From assembly GCA_003280025.1 (NCBI GenBank), contig QCGD01000006.1, forward strand, positions 46,976-110,975: a stretch of 64,000 nt of DNA, read 5' to 3'. A model generated the notes under the pieces. It saw only the letters and a program-made list of their open reading frames with translations. It was not told the origin of the DNA and did not search any database. Shown here in pieces: positions 44,464 through 53,963 of the stretch (positions are counted from its first letter, which is position 1; the number at the start of each line of letters is the position of its first letter). The stretch is from Prochlorococcus sp. AG-363-P06 (GTDB lineage Bacteria; Cyanobacteriota; Cyanobacteriia; PCC-6307; Cyanobiaceae). A program made the position numbers and the translations under genes.

Positions 44464-46551
44464 TTGATGAGTTCTAAAGTTATATGTATTGTTCAGGCGA
44501 GGATGTCCTCTACAAGATTTCCTGGGAAAGTCTTAGAACCTATAGGGGATCAACCAATGATAATTTTTCAATTAAAAAGATTACAAAAATCTAATATTAT
44601 AGATAAGTTAATACTTGCGACTTCTGACGATTTTTCAGATAACAAATTAGCAAATACTGTATTAAATGAAGGATTTAATTTATTTAGAGGGAGTCTAAAA
44701 AATGTGTTATTTAGATACTATAAATGTGCTTTAAGCGAAAAGGCTGAAACTATAATTAGAATTACAGGGGACTGCCCTTTAATAGATCCTGATCTTATTT
44801 CTGAAATATTCTTTGAATTTAAAAGTAAAGGTTATGATTACTTAAGTAATAGTCAAGATAGTTATAATCTTTCAGTTCCGGATGGGTACGATATTGAATT
44901 ATTTAAATTTTCTTTACTAGAAAAAGCTGTTGAAAGTGCTCGACTCGAATCTGAAAGGGAGCATGTTACTCCTTGGTTTGTTACTGAAGAAGCAAATGCT
45001 TTTTGGTCGCATTATGTACATAAACCAAAAAGAAGATTTTTTAGAGTAACAGTCGATGAAAGAATTGATTTAGAAGTTATAAATGATATTGTTAAAAGTA
45101 AATTTGTAAAAGAGTCAGATTATAATATTGATTCCGTAATTAAATTTTTAGATGAGAATCCTCAAATATCAAAAAAGAATTCTCATTTGATTAGAAATCA
45201 AGGATATATTGAATCCCTCAAAAAAGAAAAAAATGCTTTTGATCTAATTGATATTTCAGGGCAATCATTATGGACTAAAGCTATAAAAGTTATCCCGGGT
45301 GGAAATATGTTGCTTTCAAAAAGATCAGAAATGTTTCTGCCTAAAAAGTGGCCATCATATTTTAGTAAGGCAAAAGGATGTTTTTTATGGGATATAGAGG
45401 GAAAAAAATATACAGATATGATTATGGCTGTAGGTACAAATCTTTTAGGATATTGTAATAACGAAGTAGATGCAGAAGTTATTAGTAAAGTTAATTTGGG
45501 ATCGATGTCTACTTTAAATTGTCCTGAGGAAGTTCAATTAGCAGAGAAATTAGTAGATTTACATCCTTGGTCTGATATGGTCAGATTTGCAAGATCAGGA
45601 GGCGAAGCCAATGCAATTGCGATAAGAATAGCAAGAGCTGCTACTGGAAAAGATAAAGTTGCTATTTGTGGATATCATGGTTGGCATGATTGGTATCTTT
45701 CAGCAAATTTGAATAAAAAAGATAATCTTAAAGAACACTTGTTGAAAGGTCTAGAAACTTCAGGAGTACCAAAAAGTTTATCAGGAATTACTATCCCTTT
45801 TAAATATAATGATTTTGAAGAAATAAATAATATCGTTCAGAATCATGATTTAGCAGCCATTAAAATGGAGGTTCAAAGATCTAGCCCACCTCTTCCAAAT
45901 TATCTAGAATCAATAAGGAATTTATGCAGTAATAATGGGATAGTTTTAATTTTTGATGAGTGTACTTCAGGTTTTAGAGAAACATTTGGTGGATTGCATA
46001 AAAAATATAATATTGAACCTGACATGGCGATGTTTGGCAAGGCATTAGGTAACGGATACCCTATTACAGCAATAATAGGAAGGGAAGAGATTATGGAAGC
46101 TGCTCAACGTACATTTATAAGTAGTACATTCTGGACCGAAAGAATTGGACCTTCTGCTGCTATTAAAACATTAGAAATTATGAATAATCTTAAAAGTTGG
46201 GAGACAGTAACTAAAAATGGTCGTTATCTATCGAATGGCTGGCTTAGAATAGCTAAAGAAAATGATATCGAAATTGAATTAAGCGGAATAGACCCATTAA
46301 TAGGATTTAATTTTAAAAGTAAAAATCATTTAATTTATAAGACAATAATTACTCAAGAGATGCTAAAGAAAGGATATCTAGCATCAACATTATGTTATTT
46401 ATCAATTTCCCATACTCCTGAAATTATTGATAAGTATCTAGAAGATTTAAATGAGGTGTTTGCAAAAATTAAAAAACTAAATAATGTTAATGATTTTAAA
46501 GAAGTTTTGGAGGGCCCAATTTGTCATTCTTCTTTTGAACGTTTAAATTAA
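44464..46551 (+). CDS. Fusion of SpsF/PseF-like cytidylyltransferase and class III aminotransferase
   Basis: This 695-residue protein joins two enzymes. Residues 1 to about 245 match the SpsF/PseF family: IVQARMSSTRFPGKVL, ITGDCPLIDP and DGYDIELF, and would make a CMP-linked sugar. Residues from about 265 match glutamate-1-semialdehyde-type aminotransferases: ARSGGEANAIAIRIAR, YHGWHDWYL, FDECTSGFRETFGG and FGKALGNGYPITAI with Lys about residue 526 as PLP site. Both domains look complete. The fusion suggests transamination and CMP activation of the same sugar acid or of its precursor. Confidence 0.88.
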   Translation: MMSSKVICIVQARMSSTRFPGKVLEPIGDQPMIIFQLKRLQKSNIIDKLILATSDDFSDNKLANTVLNEGFNLFRGSLKNVLFRYYKCALSEKAETIIRITGDCPLIDPDLISEIFFEFKSKGYDYLSNSQDSYNLSVPDGYDIELFKFSLLEKAVESARLESEREHVTPWFVTEEANAFWSHYVHKPKRRFFRVTVDERIDLEVINDIVKSKFVKESDYNIDSVIKFLDENPQISKKNSHLIRNQGYIESLKKEKNAFDLIDISGQSLWTKAIKVIPGGNMLLSKRSEMFLPKKWPSYFSKAKGCFLWDIEGKKYTDMIMAVGTNLLGYCNNEVDAEVISKVNLGSMSTLNCPEEVQLAEKLVDLHPWSDMVRFARSGGEANAIAIRIARAATGKDKVAICGYHGWHDWYLSANLNKKDNLKEHLLKGLETSGVPKSLSGITIPFKYNDFEEINNIVQNHDLAAIKMEVQRSSPPLPNYLESIRNLCSNNGIVLIFDECTSGFRETFGGLHKKYNIEPDMAMFGKALGNGYPITAIIGREEIMEAAQRTFISSTFWTERIGPSAAIKTLEIMNNLKSWETVTKNGRYLSNGWLRIAKENDIEIELSGIDPLIGFNFKSKNHLIYKTIITQEMLKKGYLASTLCYLSISHTPEIIDKYLEDLNEVFAKIKKLNNVNDFKEVLEGPICHSSFERLN

Positions 46552-46620
46552 ACTAATAATAAATTGATTTTTAAAATATAAAATTTCGAAATTAAATTTA
46601 TAATTAATTAAAAAAAATAC

Positions 46621-47406
46621 ATGCAAATTCATCAAATAAAATTTATTTCAGAAATAATTTCAAATGATATTAAAAATAGAGATAATTATATTAAGGACTA
46701 TAAAATTTTAGAATTAGGGTGTGGAGACGGAAGTGGTGTTAATCTTATGAGAAACATTCTTAAGTCTCAATATAAAGAATTTAATATTGAAGTTTTTGGG
46801 TTAGATTATCAAACTGAAAGTAAAAATGTTGTAAAAACAAAATACAATGACAAAAATCTTATTAAGCTTAAAAATACTTCTCAAAAATATCCTTTTAAAA
46901 AAAATACTTTTGATTACATATACAGTAATCAGGTTTTTGAACATGTAGAAGATATTGACTTATTAGTCGAAAATCTTCAAAGAGTTTTAAAAAATAATGG
47001 GATAAATATAGCATTATATCCAGAGAAAAATATAATTAGAGAACCGCATTGCCTGATCCCCTTTGTTCATAGGATCAGAAATAAAAAAATAAAAAAAATT
47101 TTAGTAAAAAAGTTTTACCCATTTTTTTGTAAAATCAATAATAAAAAAATAATTGATCCTGAAATTATGGCGGAATATATAATAAATTTTACTTTCTATA
47201 GATCACGCCCTGAGATAAGAAAAGCATTTAATAAAAAAGGAATGAGGGTTAGTTGGCCAGTTATACCTTCTTATGCCACATTTAATATATTCGGAAAATC
47301 TTTTCCAAAAAAAAATAAATTTACAATTTTGTTTTTAATTTTATTAAATTATATGTGGGTATTTTGGAAGTCTTCATTATTTATCTCCCAAAAAAAAGTA
47401 TATTAA
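46621..47406 (+). CDS. SAM-dependent methyltransferase
   Basis: This 261-residue protein has a class I methyltransferase domain: ILELGCGDGSGVNL is motif I, YIYSNQVFEHVEDID is the Methyltransf_11-type segment, and LQRVLKNNGI follows. The C-terminal part is basic and ends in a hydrophobic stretch (LFLILLNYMWVFW), which may tie it to the membrane. It probably methylates a sugar or a lipid-linked glycan. No close neighbour defines its substrate. Confidence 0.78.
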   Translation: MQIHQIKFISEIISNDIKNRDNYIKDYKILELGCGDGSGVNLMRNILKSQYKEFNIEVFGLDYQTESKNVVKTKYNDKNLIKLKNTSQKYPFKKNTFDYIYSNQVFEHVEDIDLLVENLQRVLKNNGINIALYPEKNIIREPHCLIPFVHRIRNKKIKKILVKKFYPFFCKINNKKIIDPEIMAEYIINFTFYRSRPEIRKAFNKKGMRVSWPVIPSYATFNIFGKSFPKKNKFTILFLILLNYMWVFWKSSLFISQKKVY

Positions 47407-47499
47407 TTAAATAATTTTTATAAAAAATATTTAATAACTCATAATTGTTTCTTTGCCTACATCTTTTGATAATATTATTATGAGATTTGGGATAAAACA

Positions 47500-48768
47500 A
47501 TGCGTATTTTAGTTTCGAGTTCAGATATAGAATCTTGTAATCAATTTAAAAAATATTTAATTAAATATATTAATAAGGATCTAGAGGTAGAAATATTAAA
47601 AAATTTTTATCCAAGAAAAATAAAGAATCCTAATAGATTGAGTCTTTATTATTTGAATATTTATTTTATGTACTCAATATTATGTAGTAGAAATTTTAAT
47701 TCTTTCATTCATGCGACAAGAGATCGAACACATAGATTAAATATAATAAAGTACTTATATATTACTTTCCTTAGGTATTTTCTTAAATTTCAGCCTGATC
47801 TATACTTTTATATTTACAAGAAATTATGGGGTTCTGTTATATTCAAAAAGTTTTTGATAGAAAAATTTAAATCATTTTTCTTCAAGAAAAATAATAATTC
47901 TTATTTGCATTTTCATTTAGGCACCTTAGGAACAAATATTGAAATAGATACATGTATTAAATCTAAATTAAGAGGTAATAAGTTGATATATTTACCATCA
48001 AACTGGGACAATATTAATTCGAAATCATTTATTCCAATTAATTTTTATGAACATGTGATGTCTTGGGATCCAATAGTAACAAGGAATTATCCTACCCAAA
48101 TCCTTGGTGAAACTTCTATTAGTTTTACCTCCTCCTTCAAATTAAATTATCTTTTAAATATTGATTTAACAATAAAAAAAGATATTGTAGTTTGTTTTGG
48201 CACTCTTAAAGATATACCTTTTGAATTAAATAAAGTTTTAGAGATTAAGAGGATGTTTGATAAATATTATCCTAATTTCAAATTTATTTATCGTCCTCAC
48301 CCATATGCTTTGGATTCGGTATTCAGTTCATTTTCTAAAAAAGAATTAATTAATAAAGAATCCCCTTTAATAATAAATTTAGAACCTAAATTCGAGACAA
48401 TTTATAAAAAACAAAAACAATTAGAATTTGACTTTACTCCTATAGAAAAACTTATGAATTTGTCTAAAGTTTCAATTTCTCAAGGAAGTACTACTTCAAT
48501 GGAGGCGTCCCTTAATGGAAATGTATCTATATTGCTGCTCATCAATCCTAATCAAGTGACTTTAAGGTCTATGCACCAACAAGATCACAATTTAACTTTG
48601 CTTACTTTGCCAGGAACATATATCTGTTCTTCAATATTAATTTTGAAATCTAAGTTAGATGAACTTCTCATTAAAAATAATATTGATCATTACCATATTA
48701 GAGAATCAGCTCTTAGATTATTCAAACCTTCAATATTTAAAAAATGTTTAAAGGATATAATTTTCTAA
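47500..48768 (+). CDS. Possible GT-B-type glycosyl- or polyol-phosphate transferase
   Basis: This 422-residue protein is not clearly recognised. Its second half has YRPHPYAL and SQGSTTSMEASLNGN, which resemble the C-terminal nucleotide-binding half of GT-B enzymes such as capsule transferases. The N-terminal half is basic and aromatic. A soluble, membrane-associated transferase in surface polysaccharide assembly is the best guess. Confidence 0.5.
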   Translation: MRILVSSSDIESCNQFKKYLIKYINKDLEVEILKNFYPRKIKNPNRLSLYYLNIYFMYSILCSRNFNSFIHATRDRTHRLNIIKYLYITFLRYFLKFQPDLYFYIYKKLWGSVIFKKFLIEKFKSFFFKKNNNSYLHFHLGTLGTNIEIDTCIKSKLRGNKLIYLPSNWDNINSKSFIPINFYEHVMSWDPIVTRNYPTQILGETSISFTSSFKLNYLLNIDLTIKKDIVVCFGTLKDIPFELNKVLEIKRMFDKYYPNFKFIYRPHPYALDSVFSSFSKKELINKESPLIINLEPKFETIYKKQKQLEFDFTPIEKLMNLSKVSISQGSTTSMEASLNGNVSILLLINPNQVTLRSMHQQDHNLTLLTLPGTYICSSILILKSKLDELLIKNNIDHYHIRESALRLFKPSIFKKCLKDIIF

Positions 48769-48887
48769 TAATATATAGTTTAAAAAAATAGTTGAAATGC
48801 AATATGTTATGTTTAAAATAAAAAATGATTGATAAAGTTTTTTATAATTTTATTAATTAATATTATTTTTTAAAAGATTACTTTATA

Positions 48888-49913
48888 TTGATGAAAATAA
48901 AGATTCCTTTTAAAAATAAATTCTTAATTTCAACTATTTTTGTTGGACTAATTTATAATCTAATTTTTACTAAGATTCTTTATCAAAAAATTTTTAGTTT
49001 AGTAGATTCTGATTTCTGGGCTACAATAATAATACTTAAATATGGTGGATTAAGATCCTCAGGATGGATTCAAAAAATTCTTAACAATTTTAGTAATTCT
49101 CCCGAACAATTTGCATATTTTTTAATAAATATTTTTTTTATATTAAGTATAATTTTGAGTTATCAAATAATAAACTCTTTTGAAACTATAAAAAGAAATG
49201 TTACTTTTAAGTATATTGGAATTATTTACCTTTCGACAACCTTGAATTCAGTACTGGCTTCAAGATCAGTTATTAATATAAGATGGACTTTATCCTCATT
49301 GATATATTTAATATTTATTATTAAACTATATGAATATTTAAAGTTTTATTGTAATGATAACTTTTTTATTAAAAGAATATTAGGTGAGCAAGAATCTTAC
49401 AATATCGATAATTATCCTAATAAATATATAAGTTTATTATCAATTATAATCTCAGTTGTTTTTTTCTTATCAATACATCCTTTTTCAATATATTACCTTT
49501 TAAGCTTAAGTACAATTCTTATTATAAGAACTTCTGTATTTTTTAAACAAAAATATTATGTAGGTATCTTTATCCTATTTTCAATTTTTGGATTTGCTTT
49601 TTTAATATTATCAATATTCTCTAATATAGTTGACTATTTAACAAACTATAGAATAGAAGGCTACCAAGAATATTTATTGATTGGAATTACATTTGGGATT
49701 CATCTTGCTTACTTAATTAATAACAAATTCAGATATTGGATAAAAAATAACTACCCTTGGGCTAAGTTGTTAATTATGTCAACTATGTTGGGTTTTATTA
49801 TCCCAATACCATTTATGCTGACAAGAATTTACGTACCCTATTTGGTATTTATACCTATTATATTTGCAACGTTTTTAGATAAAATTGTTTTATCAAGAAA
49901 TAAATCTTTTTAG
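48888..49913 (+). CDS. Polytopic membrane protein, candidate O-antigen polymerase-like
   Basis: This 341-residue protein has about eight to ten hydrophobic stretches, including one near the start (FLISTIFVGLIYNLIF) and several in the C-terminal half. A periplasmic-looking loop contains YGGLRSSGWIQK. Position among glycosyltransferases and the lack of any other candidate make a Wzy-type polymerase possible, but Wzy proteins share little sequence and this one is short. A flippase is less likely because it has too few helices. No motif proves either. Confidence 0.5.
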   Translation: MMKIKIPFKNKFLISTIFVGLIYNLIFTKILYQKIFSLVDSDFWATIIILKYGGLRSSGWIQKILNNFSNSPEQFAYFLINIFFILSIILSYQIINSFETIKRNVTFKYIGIIYLSTTLNSVLASRSVINIRWTLSSLIYLIFIIKLYEYLKFYCNDNFFIKRILGEQESYNIDNYPNKYISLLSIIISVVFFLSIHPFSIYYLLSLSTILIIRTSVFFKQKYYVGIFILFSIFGFAFLILSIFSNIVDYLTNYRIEGYQEYLLIGITFGIHLAYLINNKFRYWIKNNYPWAKLLIMSTMLGFIIPIPFMLTRIYVPYLVFIPIIFATFLDKIVLSRNKSF

Positions 49914-49960
49914 ATTTTCTTACTTTATTAGTGAGAAAATTATAGAATTATATATTTGTA

Positions 49961-50797
49961 ATGAAAAGTCCAGAGATATTTGAACGGTTAAGTAGTAATA
50001 GAAAAATTATTTCTAAAATTTCTTATACTGCAGCGATGCCTTGTTTGCTCAATGATAATTATATTGACCAGACAATTGAATGTCTTTTTAAACAAGAAAC
50101 CAAAGATTTAGTATATTCAATAATAATTGTTATTTCTAATTGTAATAATAATCATCTCTCTAAAAATATTTTAAAAAAGATTGAAAATTTTTTTTATAAA
50201 TATAATGTTTCCATTAAAGTATTCCTTTTTAGTAAAAGATTAAATGGATCTCAAGCCAGAAATTATTGTTTTAAAAATGCAAACTCTGATTTTATAGGAT
50301 TATGTGATTCCGATGATAATTGGAAGCCATATAAGGTTTATAAAGAAATGATATCAATAACTAGTTCTCAAAGAAGAATTAATACTCAATTTATTGGATC
50401 AATATCGCAAAAAAGAATTTTTAAAAACGTTGTTTTTAAACTTCCTATTCAAGTAAAGCATTGCTTATTGCTTAGAAAGCAATTCCCCCATACAAGTACC
50501 TGGGTTTTATCAAAATATTTATATTCAAATATTTCTTTTGATAATAAATTAGAAAGATATCAAGATCTAGCTTTTATATTAAAAGCTAGAAATCTTTGCA
50601 AGGAATGTTTAATTATTAATGAGAATTTAGTAGATATTCGAAGAAGTATCAGTAGAAAAAAAATTAAACTCCAATCATTTATTTTTTCATTGAAATTTTG
50701 TAAGGATTATTTAGATAATAATTTAATAAATTCGACTTTATTTATTTTTAAATATTTTTTGTATCCAAGAATAAGATATTTTTACGTAAATAAATGA
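49961..50797 (+). CDS. Family 2-like glycosyltransferase
   Basis: This 278-residue protein has a GT-A domain with a YTAAMPCLLNDNYIDQTIEC start, SIIIVISNCNNNH, LNGSQARNYCFKNANSD and the metal-site segment GLCDSDDNWKP. Another motif, ERYQDLAF, is common in these enzymes. It is coupled to the next gene by an ATGA overlap (50794). Substrates are unknown. Confidence 0.8.
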   Translation: MKSPEIFERLSSNRKIISKISYTAAMPCLLNDNYIDQTIECLFKQETKDLVYSIIIVISNCNNNHLSKNILKKIENFFYKYNVSIKVFLFSKRLNGSQARNYCFKNANSDFIGLCDSDDNWKPYKVYKEMISITSSQRRINTQFIGSISQKRIFKNVVFKLPIQVKHCLLLRKQFPHTSTWVLSKYLYSNISFDNKLERYQDLAFILKARNLCKECLIINENLVDIRRSISRKKIKLQSFIFSLKFCKDYLDNNLINSTLFIFKYFLYPRIRYFYVNK

Positions 50798-51618
50798 TTT
50801 ATTTAATAACGGCTGTTCATAACAATAAATTGATTCATAACTTAAATAAAAAATATTTAAAGGATTTCCTTGGATTAAAAACCAAATTTAAATCTATTAT
50901 TGTATTAGATAACTTTAAACTAAATAATATACAAATTCAAAAAAATTTTGATAAAGTAATTACTACTAAAAAAGAATTATTTTTTTTTGGATCTATAATT
51001 TTCGGCCTAAAAAAAATTGGACTTCAAAAAGAAGATAGAGTAATTATTTATAATACGGATTCCGTTTTATACACTAAAGAAAATTTTTGTTCTTTAAATT
51101 ATAATCAGTATTATGAAAAAGAGGTCATATGTGGGAGATTTTTGAATAGTAGAAAGGTGCAAAGTTATGGAGCATGGGAAGAAAATCAATCTTTAATATC
51201 TCCTAGAATACACAATAATATATATATAGATATTGCAAATAAGACATATTCTAAATATGTATGTAATAGCAATTTATTAAGTATTAGTGGAGATATAATT
51301 TTAGAAATTTTAAATGATAATATCCCATACAAGCAAACATATTTTGATTATGTTGCTACAAAGATAGCTTGTAGGAAAAGATATCCTTTGAGGATAGTTG
51401 ATATCCCTATAATTCTTGAAAGACATGATAATGATATAAAAAACAAGTATGTAGATAATTCTTCAAAATATTTTGGAATAGAAAGCCCGTTCAATCCTTT
51501 CTTACTTGGTTTAAGGATAAGGTTAAAATATTTCAAAAGGACGCTTCTGAGTTTCTTTTTTTATAGGATTTTTTTGAGTTTAAAATCTTTAGTTTTTATA
51601 AAAATAAAAAATAATTAA
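50794..51618 (+). CDS. Probable divergent GT-A glycosyltransferase
   Basis: This 274-residue protein begins with MIYLITAVHNN, a common start of family 2 domains, and contains VIIYNTDSVLY, where a TDS acts as a possible DXD equivalent. The rest is divergent and the C-terminus is basic and hydrophobic. It overlaps the upstream glycosyltransferase gene by four bases, which supports a related job in the same glycan. Confidence in the exact class is modest. Confidence 0.55.
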   Translation: MIYLITAVHNNKLIHNLNKKYLKDFLGLKTKFKSIIVLDNFKLNNIQIQKNFDKVITTKKELFFFGSIIFGLKKIGLQKEDRVIIYNTDSVLYTKENFCSLNYNQYYEKEVICGRFLNSRKVQSYGAWEENQSLISPRIHNNIYIDIANKTYSKYVCNSNLLSISGDIILEILNDNIPYKQTYFDYVATKIACRKRYPLRIVDIPIILERHDNDIKNKYVDNSSKYFGIESPFNPFLLGLRIRLKYFKRTLLSFFFYRIFLSLKSLVFIKIKNN

Positions 51619-51686
51619 CTATCCTGTTAAGTATAAAAATCATATAATATGATTAATTTCGAAAAGATTTCTTTTAAAATACTTAA

Positions 51687-52469
51687 GTGAATAAAGCAAT
51701 TTATATCTTTAAAAGATTTAAAAGTAGGATATTTAAGAAATTTGCTGAGTATTTTTTTATTTATCCAAAAAATAAAGGTTGTAATATTTGCGGTTGGAGT
51801 GGGAGTAGATTCTTAAATGATAAATGGCATGAAAATGTCATCTGTCCAAAGTGTTTTTCTTCTGTAAGACATAGATTATTTAAAGCAGCTATAGATGAAT
51901 TTTATAAGAAAGATTTATATTTATTGATTTCAAATAAAAATATCTTACATTGTGCGCCTGACAAGTGTTTAAAAAAGTTTCTAAAAATTAATTCAAAAAC
52001 TTATACTACTGGAGACTTGTTACGTGAAGATTGTGATCTGGTAATAGATCTTTGTGATATGAAGAATATTAGTAATAATAGTTATGATTTACTAATAGTT
52101 TTTGATATTCTTGAACATGTTGAAAGTGTAGGAAATGCTCTAAATGAAATAAATAGAGTTCTTACAAAAAATGGTCACGCAATTTTTACAGTTCCACAAA
52201 AAGATGGATTAAAATATACTATTGAAGGAAATTCTAAGCTTAATAAAAAGGATAGAGAAAGACAATTTGGGCAATGGGATCACAGAAGAATTTTTGGCTC
52301 TGATTTCTCTGAAATGCTTACTAATTATGAATTTATGGTTACTGAAATATCTGATAAAAATTTTAGATTAGAAAAAGTTTTATATAATGGTTTAAAACCT
52401 TTTAAAAAATCTTTAAACCCATTAGCAACAAATGAGAGGAAAATTTATTTCTGCAAGAAAATAAATTAA
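51687..52469 (+). CDS. Methyltransferase with N-terminal zinc-ribbon-like motif
   Basis: This 260-residue protein starts with GTG. It has a CNIC and a VICPKCFSSVRHR pair that could bind zinc, then a Methyltransf_11-like domain with VFDILEHVESVGNALNEI and VLTKNGHAIFTVPQ. Motif I is weak (HCAPDKCLKKFL). It ends with a lysine-rich tail. Such proteins occur in surface-sugar clusters and may methylate sugars or lipids. Confidence 0.75.
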   Translation: MNKAIYIFKRFKSRIFKKFAEYFFIYPKNKGCNICGWSGSRFLNDKWHENVICPKCFSSVRHRLFKAAIDEFYKKDLYLLISNKNILHCAPDKCLKKFLKINSKTYTTGDLLREDCDLVIDLCDMKNISNNSYDLLIVFDILEHVESVGNALNEINRVLTKNGHAIFTVPQKDGLKYTIEGNSKLNKKDRERQFGQWDHRRIFGSDFSEMLTNYEFMVTEISDKNFRLEKVLYNGLKPFKKSLNPLATNERKIYFCKKIN

Positions 52470-52528
52470 TCATATCTCTTTTATTCGAAATTTATATTGT
52501 GATAATATATTTTTAGTTTTTAATTTAA

Positions 52529-53866
52529 ATTATTAATAATAATAGCTGGTTAAAACCAAGAAAAAAATTTATTATTTTTGTTTGTTTAGAAATAGTTTTC
52601 TTAATAGTAAGTTTTTTATTATTGTTGTATGACAAAGAGAGTAATTTAGTAATCAATTCATTCTCATTTTTAGTTTTATTATTTTCTTGGTGTCCAATTT
52701 CTTATATTTTCGGAAAATATTCTCAAAGTCAAAATTATAATAATTTTTTAAACAAGAATAAAACTTTCAACTTTAAAAAAGAAATAATAAAACTACTAGG
52801 AATATCTTTAGTTTGTTTATTAATATTTGTAAATCTTGAATTTGTATTTAATTTAAATAATATTTTTTATAAACAAAAGTTTTTTCTATTTTTCACTTTA
52901 AATATTGTTTTTTCAATTTATCTGCAATGGGTTTTTTTTAAAAATGATTTTGGTTTTAAGAAAACAAAAAAAGTAATAGTATACGGAAATAAGCTTCAAT
53001 TAGATAAGATTTCGAACTGGATTGATAAGAACAATTTTGGCAATATATATAAACTTATTGAGTGTACTGAAAATATTTCAGGTGAAAGAGTTTCGGATAT
53101 TATTTTGTATGATAAAGAATTCAATACAAATACATTAACTTATTTATTGAAGCAGGGATATACATATAAAAGTCCTTCTCAATGGTTCTCAGAAGAGTTT
53201 CAGAAAATTCCTAGTGAATTTATTTCTGACAATGAAATCCTTACTGGTAGTTGGGATTTAGATAAAAAAGGGTTTTCCAGAAGATTTAAAAGATTAGGAG
53301 ATATTGTTCTTAGCTTAATAATTTTAGTTTGCTCATTACCAGTAGTTTTAATATTTTCGATTTTTATTTATTTTGAAGATAAAGGTCCAATATTTTATTC
53401 TCAAGAAAGGACAGGACATCGAGGTATGTCCTTTAAGATTTATAAATTACGTACTATGTATGTTGGAGCAGAAAAAGGTAGAGCTCAATGGGCTAAGAAA
53501 AATGATACGAGGATCACTAAAGTTGGTAAAATTCTTAGAAAAACTAGAATTGATGAGCTGCCACAGCTTATTTCAGTTTTATATGGTGATATGAGTTTGA
53601 TTGGCCCAAGGCCAGAGAGGGAAGAGTTAGAGAAATTAATAATTGAAAAAACACCTAATTATTTAGTTAGGTACTCAGTACTCCCTGGCTTAAGTGGTTG
53701 GGCTCAAGTTAATTATCCTTATGGAGCTTCATTAGAAGATGCAGAGGAGAAATTAAGTTATGATCTTTATTATTTGAAAAATTATTCTTTATGGCTTGAT
53801 CTTTTGATACTTATTAAAACTATTAGATTGGTTTTGAATTTTGCTGGTTCAACTCCTAGACATTAG
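52529..53866 (+). CDS. Polyprenyl-phosphate sugar-1-phosphate transferase (initiating enzyme), start uncertain
   Basis: This enzyme starts glycan assembly by moving a sugar-1-phosphate onto undecaprenyl phosphate. The C-terminal catalytic domain has DIVLSLIILV, YKLRTMYVGAEKG, TRITKVGKILRKTRIDELPQL, LYGDMSLIGPRPER and PGLSGWAQVNYPYG, all of the WcaJ/WbaP family. The N-terminal part has several membrane helices. The first usual start codon is a TTG at 52622, but the open frame upstream (from 52529) adds a hydrophobic helix (IIFVCLEIVFLIVSFLLLL), so translation may begin at an ATT there. Confidence 0.88.
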   Translation: MINNNSWLKPRKKFIIFVCLEIVFLIVSFLLLLYDKESNLVINSFSFLVLLFSWCPISYIFGKYSQSQNYNNFLNKNKTFNFKKEIIKLLGISLVCLLIFVNLEFVFNLNNIFYKQKFFLFFTLNIVFSIYLQWVFFKNDFGFKKTKKVIVYGNKLQLDKISNWIDKNNFGNIYKLIECTENISGERVSDIILYDKEFNTNTLTYLLKQGYTYKSPSQWFSEEFQKIPSEFISDNEILTGSWDLDKKGFSRRFKRLGDIVLSLIILVCSLPVVLIFSIFIYFEDKGPIFYSQERTGHRGMSFKIYKLRTMYVGAEKGRAQWAKKNDTRITKVGKILRKTRIDELPQLISVLYGDMSLIGPRPEREELEKLIIEKTPNYLVRYSVLPGLSGWAQVNYPYGASLEDAEEKLSYDLYYLKNYSLWLDLLILIKTIRLVLNFAGSTPRH

Positions 53867-53963
53867 TTTATACTTCTAGATTTTTATTTGAATAATATCA
53901 AGTTGAATACTAATATTTATAAAATAAAAGTTTCTAAATCTACAAAATATTTTTAAAAAAGTT

